From contig NC_088778.1 in assembly GCF_954871325.1 (NCBI RefSeq), forward strand, positions 19,577,120 to 19,641,119: 64,000 nt of DNA, in the 5' to 3' direction. Within the stretch, counting starts at the first letter, position 1; each line of letters starts with the position of its first letter. Below the pieces are notes generated by a model. That model searched no databases. It was not told where the DNA came from and saw nothing but the letters and a program-made list of their open reading frames with translations. The position numbers were made by a program, and so were the translations under genes. Shown here in pieces: positions 1 to 14,300 of this stretch. This DNA is from Gordionus sp. m RMFG-2023 (taxonomy: Eukaryota > Nematomorpha > Gordioida > Chordodea > Parachordodidae).

Positions 1-1286
1 TTCAACTTTATCTTTTAATGCGTATAGTACGGGACGTGATTTACAGAAAATTGGTTTCTCGTTTTTCATATATATTTGTGCCTTATAATCTTTCAAGCAG
101 CCTAATTCTTTGGTAAATAATTGAGGAAATTCATTTTGATATTAATATTATATATTTGTATGATCCTTTCAGGTAATTCAGTATTTTGGGAAATTTAATT
201 ATCCAATTTCTTCCAATTAGATTTTTGGTATATCCTTTTGTAATAATGAGAGGTAGTTCTAATGTTCGCCCTTTATATTGTACTTTTACTACAGTTTGAC
301 CTAATAGTGGTATATTGGTTCCTGTATAACTTTTAAGTTTTAGCATGCAATTTGTTAATTCAGGATGATTAAGTTTATTTTTCCAATCTATTTCGTTAAT
401 TATACTGACTCCAGCTCCTTATATCGCTGTTGTTTATTTTGACATCCACCCAAAATTCTGGATTATATTCGTTTGTTTTATTATTAATAAAATTCACTAT
501 TTCTTTTCTACAGACTCGAGCCCAATTTTGTTGCATTTATAACAAGTGACATTTTTGAAAAAACAAATTTCCCTTCTGTGGTTTCCGCCGCAGGAGTGGC
601 ATGGATTTGGTTTTTTGTAGCTCGCATTATAATTATTATATGATTTTAATTGTTTATCATTATCATTAGTATTATATGATTTTGTTTGTTTATCATCATC
701 ATTATTAACTTTTCTAATTTTATTTATATTATCATTATGTTCCTCTTCTAAATGATCGATTTTAGTTTCATCATTTTGTATTAATTTTGTATTTTTTATT
801 GCTGTTTCTACTGCAGTAGCTATCTGAATAGCTTTATTTATGTCTATATCGTCTTCGGACAGTAATCTTTGTAAAATTTTTGGATTTTTTATTCCGAATA
901 TAAATTTATCTCTTAATGCAGTATTTAAATATTCCCCAAAATCACAAGTCGTTGCTAATTTTCTTAGATTTTGTATATAGTCTATTAGTTTTGCATCATT
1001 TTGTTGATTATATTGATAAAAATTATATCTCTTTACTATAATAGGTTTAGGATGAAAATGCTTTTAAAATATTATGTATTTCTAATACCTTTTTCTTTCC
1101 CGGACTATCAGGTGCACATAAATTTACCAGTATTTTGTACGTATCACACCCTATTGTTGTTAATAACAGAGATTTTTCTTGTGATGATGTTAAACTTGGT
1201 TGTGTGTTTTTAAATTCTTGAAATAAGTTGTACCAATCTTTGTAACACAGGTTTGAATCCGTTAGACTTTTAATAGATTGCGCCAT
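1..1286 (-). mobile_element. Ty3/gypsy-like LTR retroelement remnant (fossil), cut by the window edge
   Basis: On the minus strand this stretch carries, in order, a gag-like start near 1286, a cysteine/histidine zinc-knuckle region near 520-600 and a retroviral-type aspartyl protease tail near 131-346 with the family's conserved LIGRNW segment. That order, gag then nucleocapsid knuckle then protease, fits the Ty3/gypsy group of LTR retroelements. It runs off the left edge of the window, so reverse transcriptase, integrase and the distal LTR would lie outside. No LTR was recognised on the right side. The copy is a broken fossil with several breaks. It lies upstream of MED23 in the opposite orientation. 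Confidence 0.7.
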
Positions 1287-2369
1287 TTATGTAATGTATT
1301 TTAACAGAAACGAGTTTTTCTTATACTTTTATTTTGTAATGTAAAAAATCAAAATCAGCCTTTATTATTCAAATTAATCTAAAAATATATAATAATAATA
1401 AAAATAAACATCATACAAAAAATAACAAAAAACAACAATTTAATACACATCACTTTCATTTTAAGATAAAAATTTAATTGAAAACAGATCACAAACCTTT
1501 GAAAAAATATTTGATGACTAAGATAATACCAAAAATATCCAATAGCGATTAAAGGGCTGGGCATGGAAAATGTTATATGATTTTAAAATTGAATAGTCAA
1601 GGAAAGAAAACATAACGGCTGATACATTATTAAGACTTCCAGTAACTATTGAGTCACACATGCATTAAAATTAGAGCTATAAATTTATTTGATATAAATT
1701 TTGGTCAAGTTGAACTCCAGAAAGAAACAAGGAAAGAAAAAGTAATTAAAAAAATCGAGAAAGGATGAATTGGGTTTGATGCTAAAAATGTTTGTTTTAA
1801 TAATCGCTTACCCTATTTCATCGTAAGATTTAATAGATAACTCACCCCTTAAAAAATGGATGCAAACTATACCTACACCCCCTTCATAACACCGGCCATG
1901 CAAACGCTGTGCTGTTACTATATAGTTTAAGGTTCTATCTTTTTAAAATATAAATAGGATAAATAATAGTTAATATTTTGAAATATTTATAAATATTTTT
2001 TGAATGTTAGTTTCAAATTCATCTAAATTACATTTGGATATAATTACAAAAATAATATATTAAATATTTTAGTTGGTTTGATCTAATTAATGAAATGCGA
2101 TTCTTTTTAAGCCAGATTTTTAGTGTTATTATGCCAATCAAATGATTTTTAGTGTTATTATACCATTCATAAAGGACCACGTGAATAAATTAAAATTTAA
2201 AAATAATCCGCTTAATTTTAATATAAAATAAAAAGTGACATACAAACGTTATAAATTTGATATAGGTTATCATGTGTCCTATCAATGTGTGAGATTTGAC
2301 TGGTAACGTGATCTCTGATAAGTCGTCTCATTTTGGAAAACGCAGTATATTTCATTAATTTAACTTAGA
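1287..2369. other. Spacer upstream of MED23
   Basis: No convincing gene or RNA was seen. The stretch is AT-rich, with a short near-duplicate around 2105-2165 (a repeated AGTGTTATTATxCCA block). If the N-terminal exon assignment of MED23 is right, its 5' untranslated region and promoter lie here, but no clear core promoter can be called by eye. Confidence 0.4.
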
Positions 2370-2396
2370 ATGAATAACGCCGAAATTTCGTTTTTG
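2370..2396 (+). CDS. MED23: MED23 exon 1 (probable), start codon
   Basis: The ATG at 2370 opens nine codons (MNNAEISFL) ending at a GTAATT donor, phase 0. The next two short open blocks follow across introns of 44 and 40 nt, the same size class as the secure short introns of this gene. The start is chosen because it is the only ATG that reads in frame into the following blocks. The N terminus of the family is poorly conserved, so this assignment rests on the chain of splice sites more than on residue identity. Confidence 0.5.
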
Positions 2397-5300
2397 GTAA
2401 TTTTTTTTATTAAATTAGTTTGATATATATTAATGTTCAGCCCATACATTATCTAAAAGAAAATTTATCAAATCCTAATATTGCACAGAACGATGAATTT
2501 ATTGATTTAGATGTTTTTCTTAAAATTATGGTATTTATTTTAGATATAAATCTAACTTATATAATTAAAGGCACATTCTGTTAAAAACATTCGTTTATTT
2601 TTAAAATTACTGATTGAAAATGACCCTAAAGCAATAAATTTAGAAAGATTCTCAAAATATCAAATTAAAGACTGGATTTTGAAAAAATATACTCTTAAGT
2701 AATATATATATGCTTAAATAGGATAAATATATAATTTCAGTAAATTTATTAATATATAATGTTGTTAAATACTCATTTGAACCAATTTTTAAAAACCACT
2801 ATATTTTTTTCCAGAAAAAATTGTTTGCCTCAAGATTTTTCTAATAGATGTCCAAACCTCAAGATTTTTCTAAAGATGTCCAAACCCCTCTGGCATGCAT
2901 CTATGAGCACTATATTTAGGCTTGTATAAAATATTTCTAAAAAATAAATATTGAGTTACCCATTTTTAAAAATCATCTAAAATTAAGCCATTTAACAACT
3001 AATGTATTCAAGCTATTTCAATTCATATTTGCAAAATTATATTTCATTAGAAAATTTATTAGCTTATATTTTTTTCCAAAATTATATATTCTGGTTCTCC
3101 CTCTTAGGGTTTTAAAAAAGTCTGATTCTTCTTTTTTTTTTTTAAATGATCATATTAAGATTTACAAAATAATATTATGTAAGTCTGGAGATTTTGCTTA
3201 TAGGTGGCAGAAAGGGTTGATCCTACATTTGATATATAAATTTGTTAATTGAAAAAAATAGCAGATTTTGCAGGACATTTGATTTTATGTGCTTACTATC
3301 TGATGAGCCAAGGCAGTTTGGAAATCAATGCTTCTCAAAATATTATTGTGCAATCTAAAATGTTTGATTTTCTAACTCTAAAATAATTAAAAATTATTTA
3401 TTAATTTTAAAAATTTTCTGAAAGTGCCATCATCACATCTATATATTTAAATTTGTAATTGCTATCTTATAAACCAAGCAATAGATTGAAGTACAAATCA
3501 CATGGGAATTACTATTGGCTTAAAAGTGCTATGATGATTATCATTAACTAATATTTTTTAAAAGAACACTATTGGTTAAATTTGATTGACGTTTTTGAGG
3601 ATTATTATAATATACTTTTTTTATTTATTATTAATATAAAACAATAATATCAATATGTTAATATACTATTAAATTTATAAAGCAAGGGAAAAAAATAAGA
3701 AGTAGAAGGGTTTTAGTATAGCTCTTTGGCTAGTAGACTATCATTGAAGCTGATGTAATTCGCTTTAAGGATAACTATAGCCAATCTTTGTCTAAGAGAA
3801 AATTCCTCTCGAGGGGTTCATGAGTTTGCTGATTTGTGATCCTAAATTTTTGAAGAATGCTAGGGCAAGTTTGCTAAAGATGGCAAGTGTAGTTGAAATA
3901 ATAGGAATAGGAATAAAACAATGATCATTTGAAATTTCTGTGTATTTGGAGATTTTGAATTGTTCTTTCTGGTCAATGATGATGGCTTGGTTAGATGGGG
4001 CCAGGGTATAGATGAATAGTCCCATTCTAATAATTGGCCTCTCCTTTGAGTGATCCCCCGAGTACGCTTACCATCTGATCTAAAAAGAACCTGGGGTTCT
4101 AGTATGGATGGTATTTGAGTTGATTTCAAGGCATGTTGGATGATTGAATTACATTGTGTATTTCTTATGAATCGACCATTGCAGGAGTGGCAATGTAAAC
4201 TATGGCTTCCATTCATGTCAATGGACGAGTTATAACCTGAACAGATATGAGGGTGGGTGATGGTGCAGTTTAGACCAATACCGATGGCGTGAGTAAGTTC
4301 GTTGCAGGAAAGTTGAAGTTGAAGATTGACAGAAGGAATGGCCTCGAGAAACTCATGCCCAGTAGATAAGAGTTTTTCAACGCAGCAAGCAACTACAAGA
4401 GCGTCCCAGTCCTTCTGTCTACGGGTTGTGGGAGGGGGGGGGGTGAGAGTCAACATTGATCAGTGTTTTCCAAATATTTATGGCCTCAATTAAGGAATAG
4501 TCTTCTTTAGAACGATGGACGTTGGTTATTTGCTTTGACAAGAGGCTTCTCAATATGAAAGAGGTTATTGCTAAGTCGTAGGGAGATCTAATGCCAAGTC
4601 TATTGAATTTGGTTGGTAGCAAAGCTTGGGCCCAAGCGGTTTTGTTGAATCTGAGGTTTACTATTTTTTTGGTTAAAAGGATATTTAAAAATCGGTGTTG
4701 AACGGAGTGTATAAAGAATCCTTGGTATAAAAAAGAAATTTTTTAACAAGAAAAATGACTTGTGAGAAGGAAGAATAGTAAAGGTGTCCTCCAGTTTAAG
4801 GATGCTATCAAGAGTGGAGTGAAGAAAGGTGCCCCCATGTCCTCCTACAATAGATCCTAGATGTGTTAATTCATCAAGTGCTGTGAATTTGAAGTCATAA
4901 GTGTTAGGAGCATTTGAATTTAATTGGAAGAATTTGGATTTTCTCAGGTTACGCAAGAGTCCAGTAGCTATGCCCATTTCGTGAATTATGTTAACTGCTT
5001 TGTCAATTTCACAGCGGGAACAACTCAAAATTCCATCATCGATGTACCACGCATGATAGTACATAAAGAGTTTATTGATTTTATTATGGCATTCAAGACT
5101 AAAAAGAAGGTATCCAAAGGGGTCTCCCCGTTAAATGCTCTCAACTGAAAGTATTTTTTTCGTGTTGAATTGTAAGATTGTTGGAATGGTAGAGAGGAAA
5201 AGAATTTGGCGTAAACAGGAAACAAGTTGAATGTAGGAAGGAGTTGCGAGAAAGAGTGTTGTATGCGTGTCGATTTTCTCTAAAGTTTCGTTTGCTGGGT

Positions 5301-8300
5301 TATTTTCGAGATGAATTCTTATTAAGTGTATTGCTGCTTCACGCCCACCAGGCACGCCTACGCCCAATTGGTAAGGGTTGAGGATGTGTGAGGCTTTGTG
5401 TTTGATTCTAGAAGAATAACTTTGCTACTAATCAGCGACAAGTTGAACCAATGGCGATAGGCTGGATATCCTTGTTGGGTTTTTGGAGTGCGATGAGTCT
5501 GGCACCAAAGAGTAAGGGGGTTATAAAACTGTGGACATCTCCATTTAAGATTTTATTGCATAAGTTGGTAATTTTGGTGAGAATTGAAACATGTGTGTAA
5601 ATCAAGGGAGTTGTGATGTCCTGTTAGAAGATTGGTCTAATTCCGTCAAGTCCATGCTCTGAGTCGCGATGAAAAGATAAGATTACTTTTCTTACTTCTT
5701 CCTGTGTGAAATCTGCTGCACAATGCGTGTTAGGTTGAGAAATTATTGGTGTTAGGATTGAATTTGTGTGTTTTCAGCATAGCTTGCTGAAGGTTTCTTC
5801 GGAGAAATCAGCAAGAGTATTATTGGTGAAAATAAGTTTGAGAGCACCTTTAATGTTAAGACTGTCTATTTTCTTCGAGATCAATAAAATTTTTTGCTGA
5901 AATGGGGTTGCTTTTTTTTGTTTTTTGGATGTGCATAGATTTGGGTATCTTGAAGACGGGTATAGATATTTAAACTGGCATCCTTTATTTGTTGAGTTAA
6001 GGATTTCTGGACTTATTTGTCCAGTATTTTAAAAGTGTTGTAACTGAAGTAAAAGAATTTTAACCATTTTCTTCTTTGTTAAAATTTTGCAGAAGGGAGG
6101 ATATGCAGTCACTGAGAGATTTGGCAACTTCTCGCTCCTTTGGGTATTCTGGATATGATACTTGATTTTGTGGTATTGAGAAAATTGTCTGCGAAAGAGG
6201 TATTAGATGTGTGGTTTGGGATTCTTGGACTGGGAAGTAAATAAGCGATCTGGGAAAGAGATGTATGTCTTGAATGAGGACACCTGTTAGTAATTGGACC
6301 ATGAACATAAAATACACCTTCATTTGTTAGATGTTTAAGTTTCAGCCCGGAAGAGCAGATTTTGGGTTCAAAGGAGGTAGCCGTTGTATAATATCATAAT
6401 GAGATTGAACATTTATTGCTCACCTGTTTCTCCATAACATTTTGATGAATCTATCATTATAATCTTTGGTTTATATTTAAGCAATTTAAGTTGTCATTAA
6501 CTTTTGTGATAAGTCTTGTAATAAAATTTTAAATTAGGTTTCTAGATTTATTGGGTAGATTGTCAAGGTGGGTCTCTTTTTCCATTCAAAAAATCTTTTA
6601 AGAAAATCTGTTAATCTGAGAAGCATGGGGCTCAGTAATATTTAATAAAGGTTTGAATATTGTTATAATTTTATTAATTGGAGATTTTTGAGAGGAAGGA
6701 CACGTTATATGTTTGTATAAAAGATTGGCCATTGTCACTTAGATTAATTTTGCACAAATATTACAAATAGTTGACATTATTTTTATGTTTATGGGTAGGT
6801 GTAATGTGAAAGTGATACACTAAAGAGAGGTGGAGCCAGTAATTTAGATCCTGCATATTAAGACAATTATGGGCCAAGGAGACTAATATAATTATCACAG
6901 TTTTCAGCAAGAAAATAATTAATTGTTTTATGTAGATGATAAAAAATAAAATATAAAAATTTATTATTAATGGTTTCACTTTTTTATATATCTCACTTGA
7001 GTAGAGGATATACTTCAAACGGATATCCTACTTTGGTGGAAAAAACAAGAAAAAGATTTATTAAAAAAATTACCTAGCAAATATTATTCCAACAACCAGT
7101 GCTTCTTTTGAACTAGGAATTAGCATTGCAAGGTTTTTGGAACAAAAAAGAACGTGCTTGAATCCAGAAAATGTGGATCCATTAATATTTTTGTATTATA
7201 ATTAGAAATATTATCAATAAATAATAATTTTATATTTGTATTTTTTACTTATATATTTTATTAGATCAAATAAATTCCTTATCCGTAATTTAAATTGAAT
7301 ATTTTTTTATGCTTAATAGAGCAAAGTCCTAAATTATAATAATTTTTTATAGGCGTGTAGCGCTGAAACTGAATCATTTTTTTTAAAATTAGATTTTAAA
7401 AAATTGAAAGAACGAGCAAATTTTAATCTATGGGCACCTTAGATTAAAATTTTTTTTTATATTTAATGGACCGACGGGTAAAAAATTTTAAACGGACGGG
7501 TAGCGTATTTTAGACTAATGAGCTGGCCGCAGGTTTTTTTTAAACTGGGCAGGTTAAATTTTTTTGAAAATATTGGATGGGCGGGCTTGTGAACTAAAAA
7601 CCCCCGCTCATTGCAGGCCTCTACCCTGAACATTACATTAAAATCCTGATTCAAAGTTCTGGTTCATTTAAATATCAGGGTTCGGGTTCACAGCCCTGGT
7701 GAAGATATAAAATAAATGCTTCATTGCTATTAGTCTCATTATTTGTTAAATTTGAAATGTGTCAGGGAAAGTATTATAATAATTTTGATTTTCAGGATAA
7801 TGAGTTGTTAAAACAACCATATAAGGATTAAATATCCAAAATGTTAGTGCATCCTCTTCTGGTAAACTATGTTGGCTGACCAAAATAGGGTAGTCTTGTT
7901 CTCTATTTCTAATGTTATAATCGTTGCTTAGAAGGGAAAGTTTACGAGCTATTTTAGCTATATATGAATGTTTGCTCATTATCTTCAAATTGAATCTCAC
8001 TCTGTATTTCTATCATCTCTAAAGTTATAAATTACTTGAAGTTCGGTAATTGGTTACTTATGGGCAATATTTTTTTGCATATTTTCTTTTAGGAATATGA
8101 TATCTGAGCAATCAAATTTATTGATTTGTATAAGTTTCTATTTAACTGCGAAATAATTCTAAATTTATTGTTGGTCCCTTTTGGGAGGAAAGAAATTCCA
8201 CCGATTCTCTGAGATTTATAAATGTGTAAAGTTCATATCCATTCATTATAAAGTTATAAGGATTGTTCCTATTTTATTTAGAACATTATTTATAGGAATC

Positions 8301-11300
8301 TTGTTAACACTACCGATACTTTCTAGCCAATTAATGGGTAGGACAATTTTTTAAAGATTTTCATATTAATTAGATCTGTTAGTGCAATGCAATTTATATT
8401 ATCAGCCTCACCAGAGATATCAAAATGTTCATCATAGATCAGAATCATTAATATCCAAAATATGGTCTGTCTCATAAATTGATTGCCGACATTTAAGATT
8501 CTCATCTTTAATTTCACATTCCAAATCAGCTACTTGATATCTGAGGGCCGAAATGATTTCTCTAATTTTTTTAATCAGAATATAAATTCTGACAATTTTT
8601 TTTATGCCATCAACTAATTAAATTACGAAGTATATGTCCTAAGAATCAGAGTTGTTAAATTAGCGCGCTATCTTTTTTGGTAGCTATAGCTAATAGCCGC
8701 TACTTTTTTTTAAAATATTTAATTTTTTAGCGCGCTACTTTTTTTAAAAGTAGCTGTTAAAAAATATAATGAATGTAAGTATAAACATGAAAATTTAAAT
8801 ATAATATCATAATTAATTATAATTTATTATTTAATTTTGAAATTTAAATATATTTTCAATTTTTAATTTATATTTTCAATCTGTGTTAATAATCTAAAAT
8901 GGCATCGCCCATGGATATCCAAATCCTTGAAAGTGATTCGGACATGGAAGATTCAATGGAAGAAAATGTACTTAATAGCTCTAATAACGATTTCCCATTC
9001 CGATTTGAAAAATTTTTTAAAATAAATATTAAAACAAAATCTGGATTCAAATTCCTGTGCTTAAAATGTAAAAAAAATATATCAAATCAATCGAGTAGCT
9101 ATAACCTGAAGAAACACCTAAAGGTAAATTTTTATTTTTACATTATAATATTATTTATTTTATTAGACTGTTCACGCCAATTGCTATAAGGAAATAGAGA
9201 AACATATAAAAATTTTTGGTATAGGAGAATCTTCATTCAAAAAGACAAATACTATCCAAACCAAATTAACTGATAATAAACATGCCAATATTTCACAAAA
9301 ATTGGCTGATAAAGTAATTGTTGATTTTATTATTGACACAGTTCAGCCATTGTCCTTGGTTGATAATCCATCACTATGATGATTAAAACTTTATCCCCTG
9401 GCCAGTTTTATGTCGCCAGACACTTATGAATAAAATAGCCGACAACTTCAAAGTAATGAAAGATGCTCTAATAGTAGAGTTATCAGATATATCTTATGTA
9501 TGTACCACGGCAGATAGTTGGACACATAACAGAAGGTAAAAACTTATTTATATTTATAAATTGATCTGATTAAATATTTTTAGAGCTTATTTGGGAATCA
9601 CAGGCCATTGGTTAGACCCTAGGACTTTAAAAAGAAGATCTGTAGCCTTAGCCCTTAAAAGGATTATAGGATGCCAGACATATGACGTACTTGCAAATAA
9701 AATTATTGACATCTACAAGTCTTTTAGGATTCTTAATAAAGTTTGCAAGATGGTTACTGATAATGGGTCTAACTACCTGAAGTCATTTAGGTTATATCAC
9801 AAATTTATTTATAATATTTATTTTAAGTTATGATTTTTTGGGCAGTAAATTAATCAGAATGGAATGGTTATTATTTAATCTATAAAATATTTAGTATTTT
9901 AATATTTCACATTATTTATAGAATTTTTATTAACTAAATACACACATATTTTAGTAATATTATGATTATCATAATTTATATCAACTTATAAATAAAATTA
10001 GTGAAATTAACTAATAAAATATAAAACAGAGGTGGATTATTTCATTAAATTTTATTGTACAGTGTCATTGAGCTAATCTAACATTTAATAAGATATGGTT
10101 ATTGAATATTTCATGGACGATTAGATTTTTACTATATTTATTTCTTATTGATTAATTGCCATCAATTTATATACAATACAGGGAATTCATTCAATGTATT
10201 CATTTGATAAAATATTTTTGCTTAGTTACATTATAATTTCTGAGATTCAAAATTTAGAATACTAAGAAATGATTTTTCCACACCATTTTTGATAAATATT
10301 ACTAGACATTTCTATTAAAACTGGATGAATAATTTAATTTGTCCTATTTAATATGAATATAGAATATTCGGTGAGGATAATGCTGAAGATGAGATACAGA
10401 ATGACAGTCAACATGTATTGGAAGAGGAGGAAATAGGTGTTGATGCCAATGATATTAATGAGATCTTAGAAGAAGGTTTAAATGATTTTATAATACATTT
10501 TAATCTAATCAATATTCTATAGGATCTTCAACTAACTCCACAATGTTGCCCAGCCATCAGAGATGCTCCTGTCATAATTTAAATTTGATAGCAACAGTAG
10601 ATGCTGAAGGAGCTTTAAATGATAGGGCGTCAAGATCGACATTTTATAAATGTCAAACTTTATGGAATAAGCAGAACAAATCTCCTAAAAGTTCTGACAT
10701 GTTTAAAAAAAAATTAGGGAGGTATTTATTAACCCCTAATCGTACAAGATGGAATTCTGTATACCAAGCAATAAAACTATCGCTTTTTTTCTGGAGGAAA
10801 GAAGATTAGAGATTAATTATCTCTGTGATCTTGTTGAAATTGAATATATTAACGATGAAGAGCATACTTTTATAAAAGAGTATACAGAAGTAATCCTAAT
10901 TAATAATGATTCATTTCCATATCAAATATTTATTTATATTGCTTATTTTTTTATAATCTAAACTAACTATATTTTTATATTTATAAATGTTGATTTTTAT
11001 ATATTATTTATTATACATATACATTATAAGCAAAAAAAAAATAAAAAAAATTTGTTTCATTTGTTTCTAAATTTTTTTTTATAAAAAGTAGCTAAAGCTA
11101 CTTTTGAATAGCGCGCTACTTTTTTTGACAAATAGCTATAGCGGTAGCGCGCTACTTTTAAAAATAGCGTCTAACAACTCTGCTAAGAATAAATCAAAAG
11201 TGATAGATGAGAATTTTGATCCAAAATCAATCAGTTTTAAAAATGCGCCTTTATAGATAAATAAACAATATCTAGTGCACCTTGACTAATGGTTGTCCTA

Positions 11301-14300
11301 TCAGGCAATTCTGACGAAGAATCAAATATCATATTTTAATTTTTTAGACAATTTATTTTTTTAATAATCGTTTTATTTAAATTTCAAACCTTTAGAAATT
11401 CAGTTATTACTTTATTGTTTATAGAATCAAATGACCTTAAATCCAATCTCCTTATTAGATTTTATATTTGTTTTATACATTAAAAAGTTATTTAAAAAAC
11501 ATTAAAATATTAAATGAAACAAATTTGAACTTTCAAAATAAAGATTAATATAATTAATTTAGTAAGTCAGTACTCAAAAAATATAAATAAACGTCTAAGT
11601 CCATAAAATTTTTTAATATATATGAATGTATATGTAATTTTGAAATATGATTATGAATGTAAATGATATACATTATTTTATTATACGCCAATAGGATACA
11701 ATTCATATTTTAATTTTTATTAATGTTAATATTCAATAAATAATAATTTATTATTCAATAAATAATAATTTAATATATAAATAATTAAATAGCATTCTAA
11801 AAATTATGCACGCCGCGCCGTCGCCATAAAAAAAATCGGCGGCAAACCTGGCCGCTCGGCGTCGATAAAATTGACGACGTGAGTCGACGGCGCATAATCA
11901 GGGCACCCAATTGGGAAATAACAGTAGCTAAAATTAAAAATAATAAACCACCATTATTTTATTAGTTAAAAAAAATTTTTTTGATACAGTTTTATTTGAT
12001 GATATTCATAATAGTATTAGTTTTAGAAAATATTGAATAATTTTCTTTCCGACTCACTTTATGATTTGTTAGATTTTTTAAAAATAGTATGCGCATATCG
12101 AATTTTTGACTGATAGTGGTCGTTTTATTTGACAAAATATCAAATTAGCTCATGACTTATCAATATATATTTTTTTCAATAATTTCCTGACCCGGTCTCT
12201 TAGCATTAACTTTTTACTTTAAGGTAATATTATACTAAGGTGAAAATATGTGCTTCCCTGGTTGAAATATTAGTATTCGATTCAAATATCGAGTTTTTTT
12301 TTGATTTTTTCAAAATTTTGCCAACCCTTTTTCCTCTATCATAAATTAGATTTTTATATTAAAAAGAATTTTAATAATAAAATAAGGCTGTGCCGATCCA
12401 CATATTTTTCATCTATCCGATCCGATATTTTCCGATATTAGATCAAAACCGATCCGATATTTATATTGATTTTTCACCACCCCCCTTTGAACCAACTGTA
12501 ATTAAGAAATCAATATTTTTTATTCAAAAATCGAATTATGCATTTAATTTATTTCTTATAATAATTTTAAAAATGTTAACGGATATTGGTAGTATTAAAT
12601 GAATTTTTTATTTCCTCCCTGTGAAATTAGAATTCCGCAGATAACGCATTTTGCAAAATTATCTTTGTCTTTTGTAAAATATTTCCAGAATTTAGATACC
12701 ATATTTAAAATAATTCTTTTATTTAAAGTATAAATAATAAAATTGCCTTTATTATTTAAAGAGATTTAAAATAAATAAAACTTTGGGTGTTGCTTTTTAT
12801 TTTTATAAAAAAATTTTTAAAATACTATAAATCTATTTAAAAATTTGCATTGTTTAAAAAAAAATTATTTAGAAAATATTATTAATGTAAAATAACAAAA
12901 AAAAATAGTAAAAAGATCGGATCGGTTTTTACAGGTATCAGCCCGATCCGATATTTTTGGAAAACGCTAAATATCGGTTCCGATCAGATCCGATATTTAA
13001 TATCGGCACAGCCCTATAATAAATATCTTAAAATTAACCCTTTTTTTATTATGTAGATATAATATTAGTTAAGATTAAGATAACAATTTCAAAAACGATT
13101 GATAAATGAATAAAAATTCCATTTTTGGCCATTACCTTCTTTACAACAATTTGTCCCAGGTTGCAATTTATATTTTAAAATAGGCTCTATAGAAAATAAA
13201 AAATTTGAATCTTTTAGGTCCTCTTTTGACCCTACTCAAATTATTTATTTTGTTAGGCCTGACCGAACTAATTTATTCAGTTGGCCTTAGGTCAACTTGC
13301 AGTTTAGGCTGGTCCTAAAGAAATATTATTAAAATTAGTAGAAAATGAACGTCTATGATGATTAAATGTTTTATTAAATTATAGATTCTAAAATCATATG
13401 AGCCACTTGATATACTTAAATGATATGATATACCTATCTATTAATAATATAATTTATTGAATTTTAATATTTATTCACAGGTCATTTTTTATTACATTAA
13501 TCAACCATGAATGTTTAAATCTACAATGTAATGAATTTTGGTGTGATACATTTACAGTAATTTTTAAATATCTAAATCAGATGGATTATAAGGTATATAT
13601 TTTTTAAAATTATGATATTAGATATATGAAATTTTGATGGTGGACCTATGTTGTTTGTATGTAATAAATTTAAAAAAAAATCATTATACTTCCAATAGTA
13701 TTTTATTTGGAATCGAATATATCAATTCATAGTTTATTTTAACAATATTGTAATGGAATGCTTGTTGGTAGAAATTTTTATTGTTTTATGTTAGACCTAT
13801 AAATCGAATAATTACAATTTGTATTCAAAAGAATAATGTTTGTGATTCCAAATTTTTCTTTTTTTTAATATATAATAATTAACATGAAAATATATTGATA
13901 GAAATTTTTTTTAAATTTTTATTTCTTTATTATTATATTATTTAGTATAAAATTCTGTAAAATGATCGCTACTCCAATGAGACTTGATTTGAACTGATCT
14001 AAATATCAGATGGAAAATTTATCAACTTATTTTACGATATTATTTTCTTTACCAACTATTCTTTTTTTCTGAAAATGTATTACGCATATCTGTAATTGAG
14101 TGTATTGATGAACAAGATCATTTTGAAATGATTTGATAAGTGCCTACATATTACTATTTATAAAGAGTTAGTTATCTTTAAAATTATTTTTTATGGATAA
14201 AATTTTTTATGAAGTTTTAAAAAAATTACTACTCTTTTTATTCAGATGGTGAATAAGGAATGAAATATGGAGATGTTGATCCTCTTTTGCATGTTATTAT

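Noticed and set aside
2370-3386. N terminus of Integrator subunit 8
   Set aside because: I considered it because of a weak likeness to INTS8 helical segments, but the W-I-x-K match and ungapped alignment to MED23, with MED23 exons downstream on the same strand, are the better explanation.
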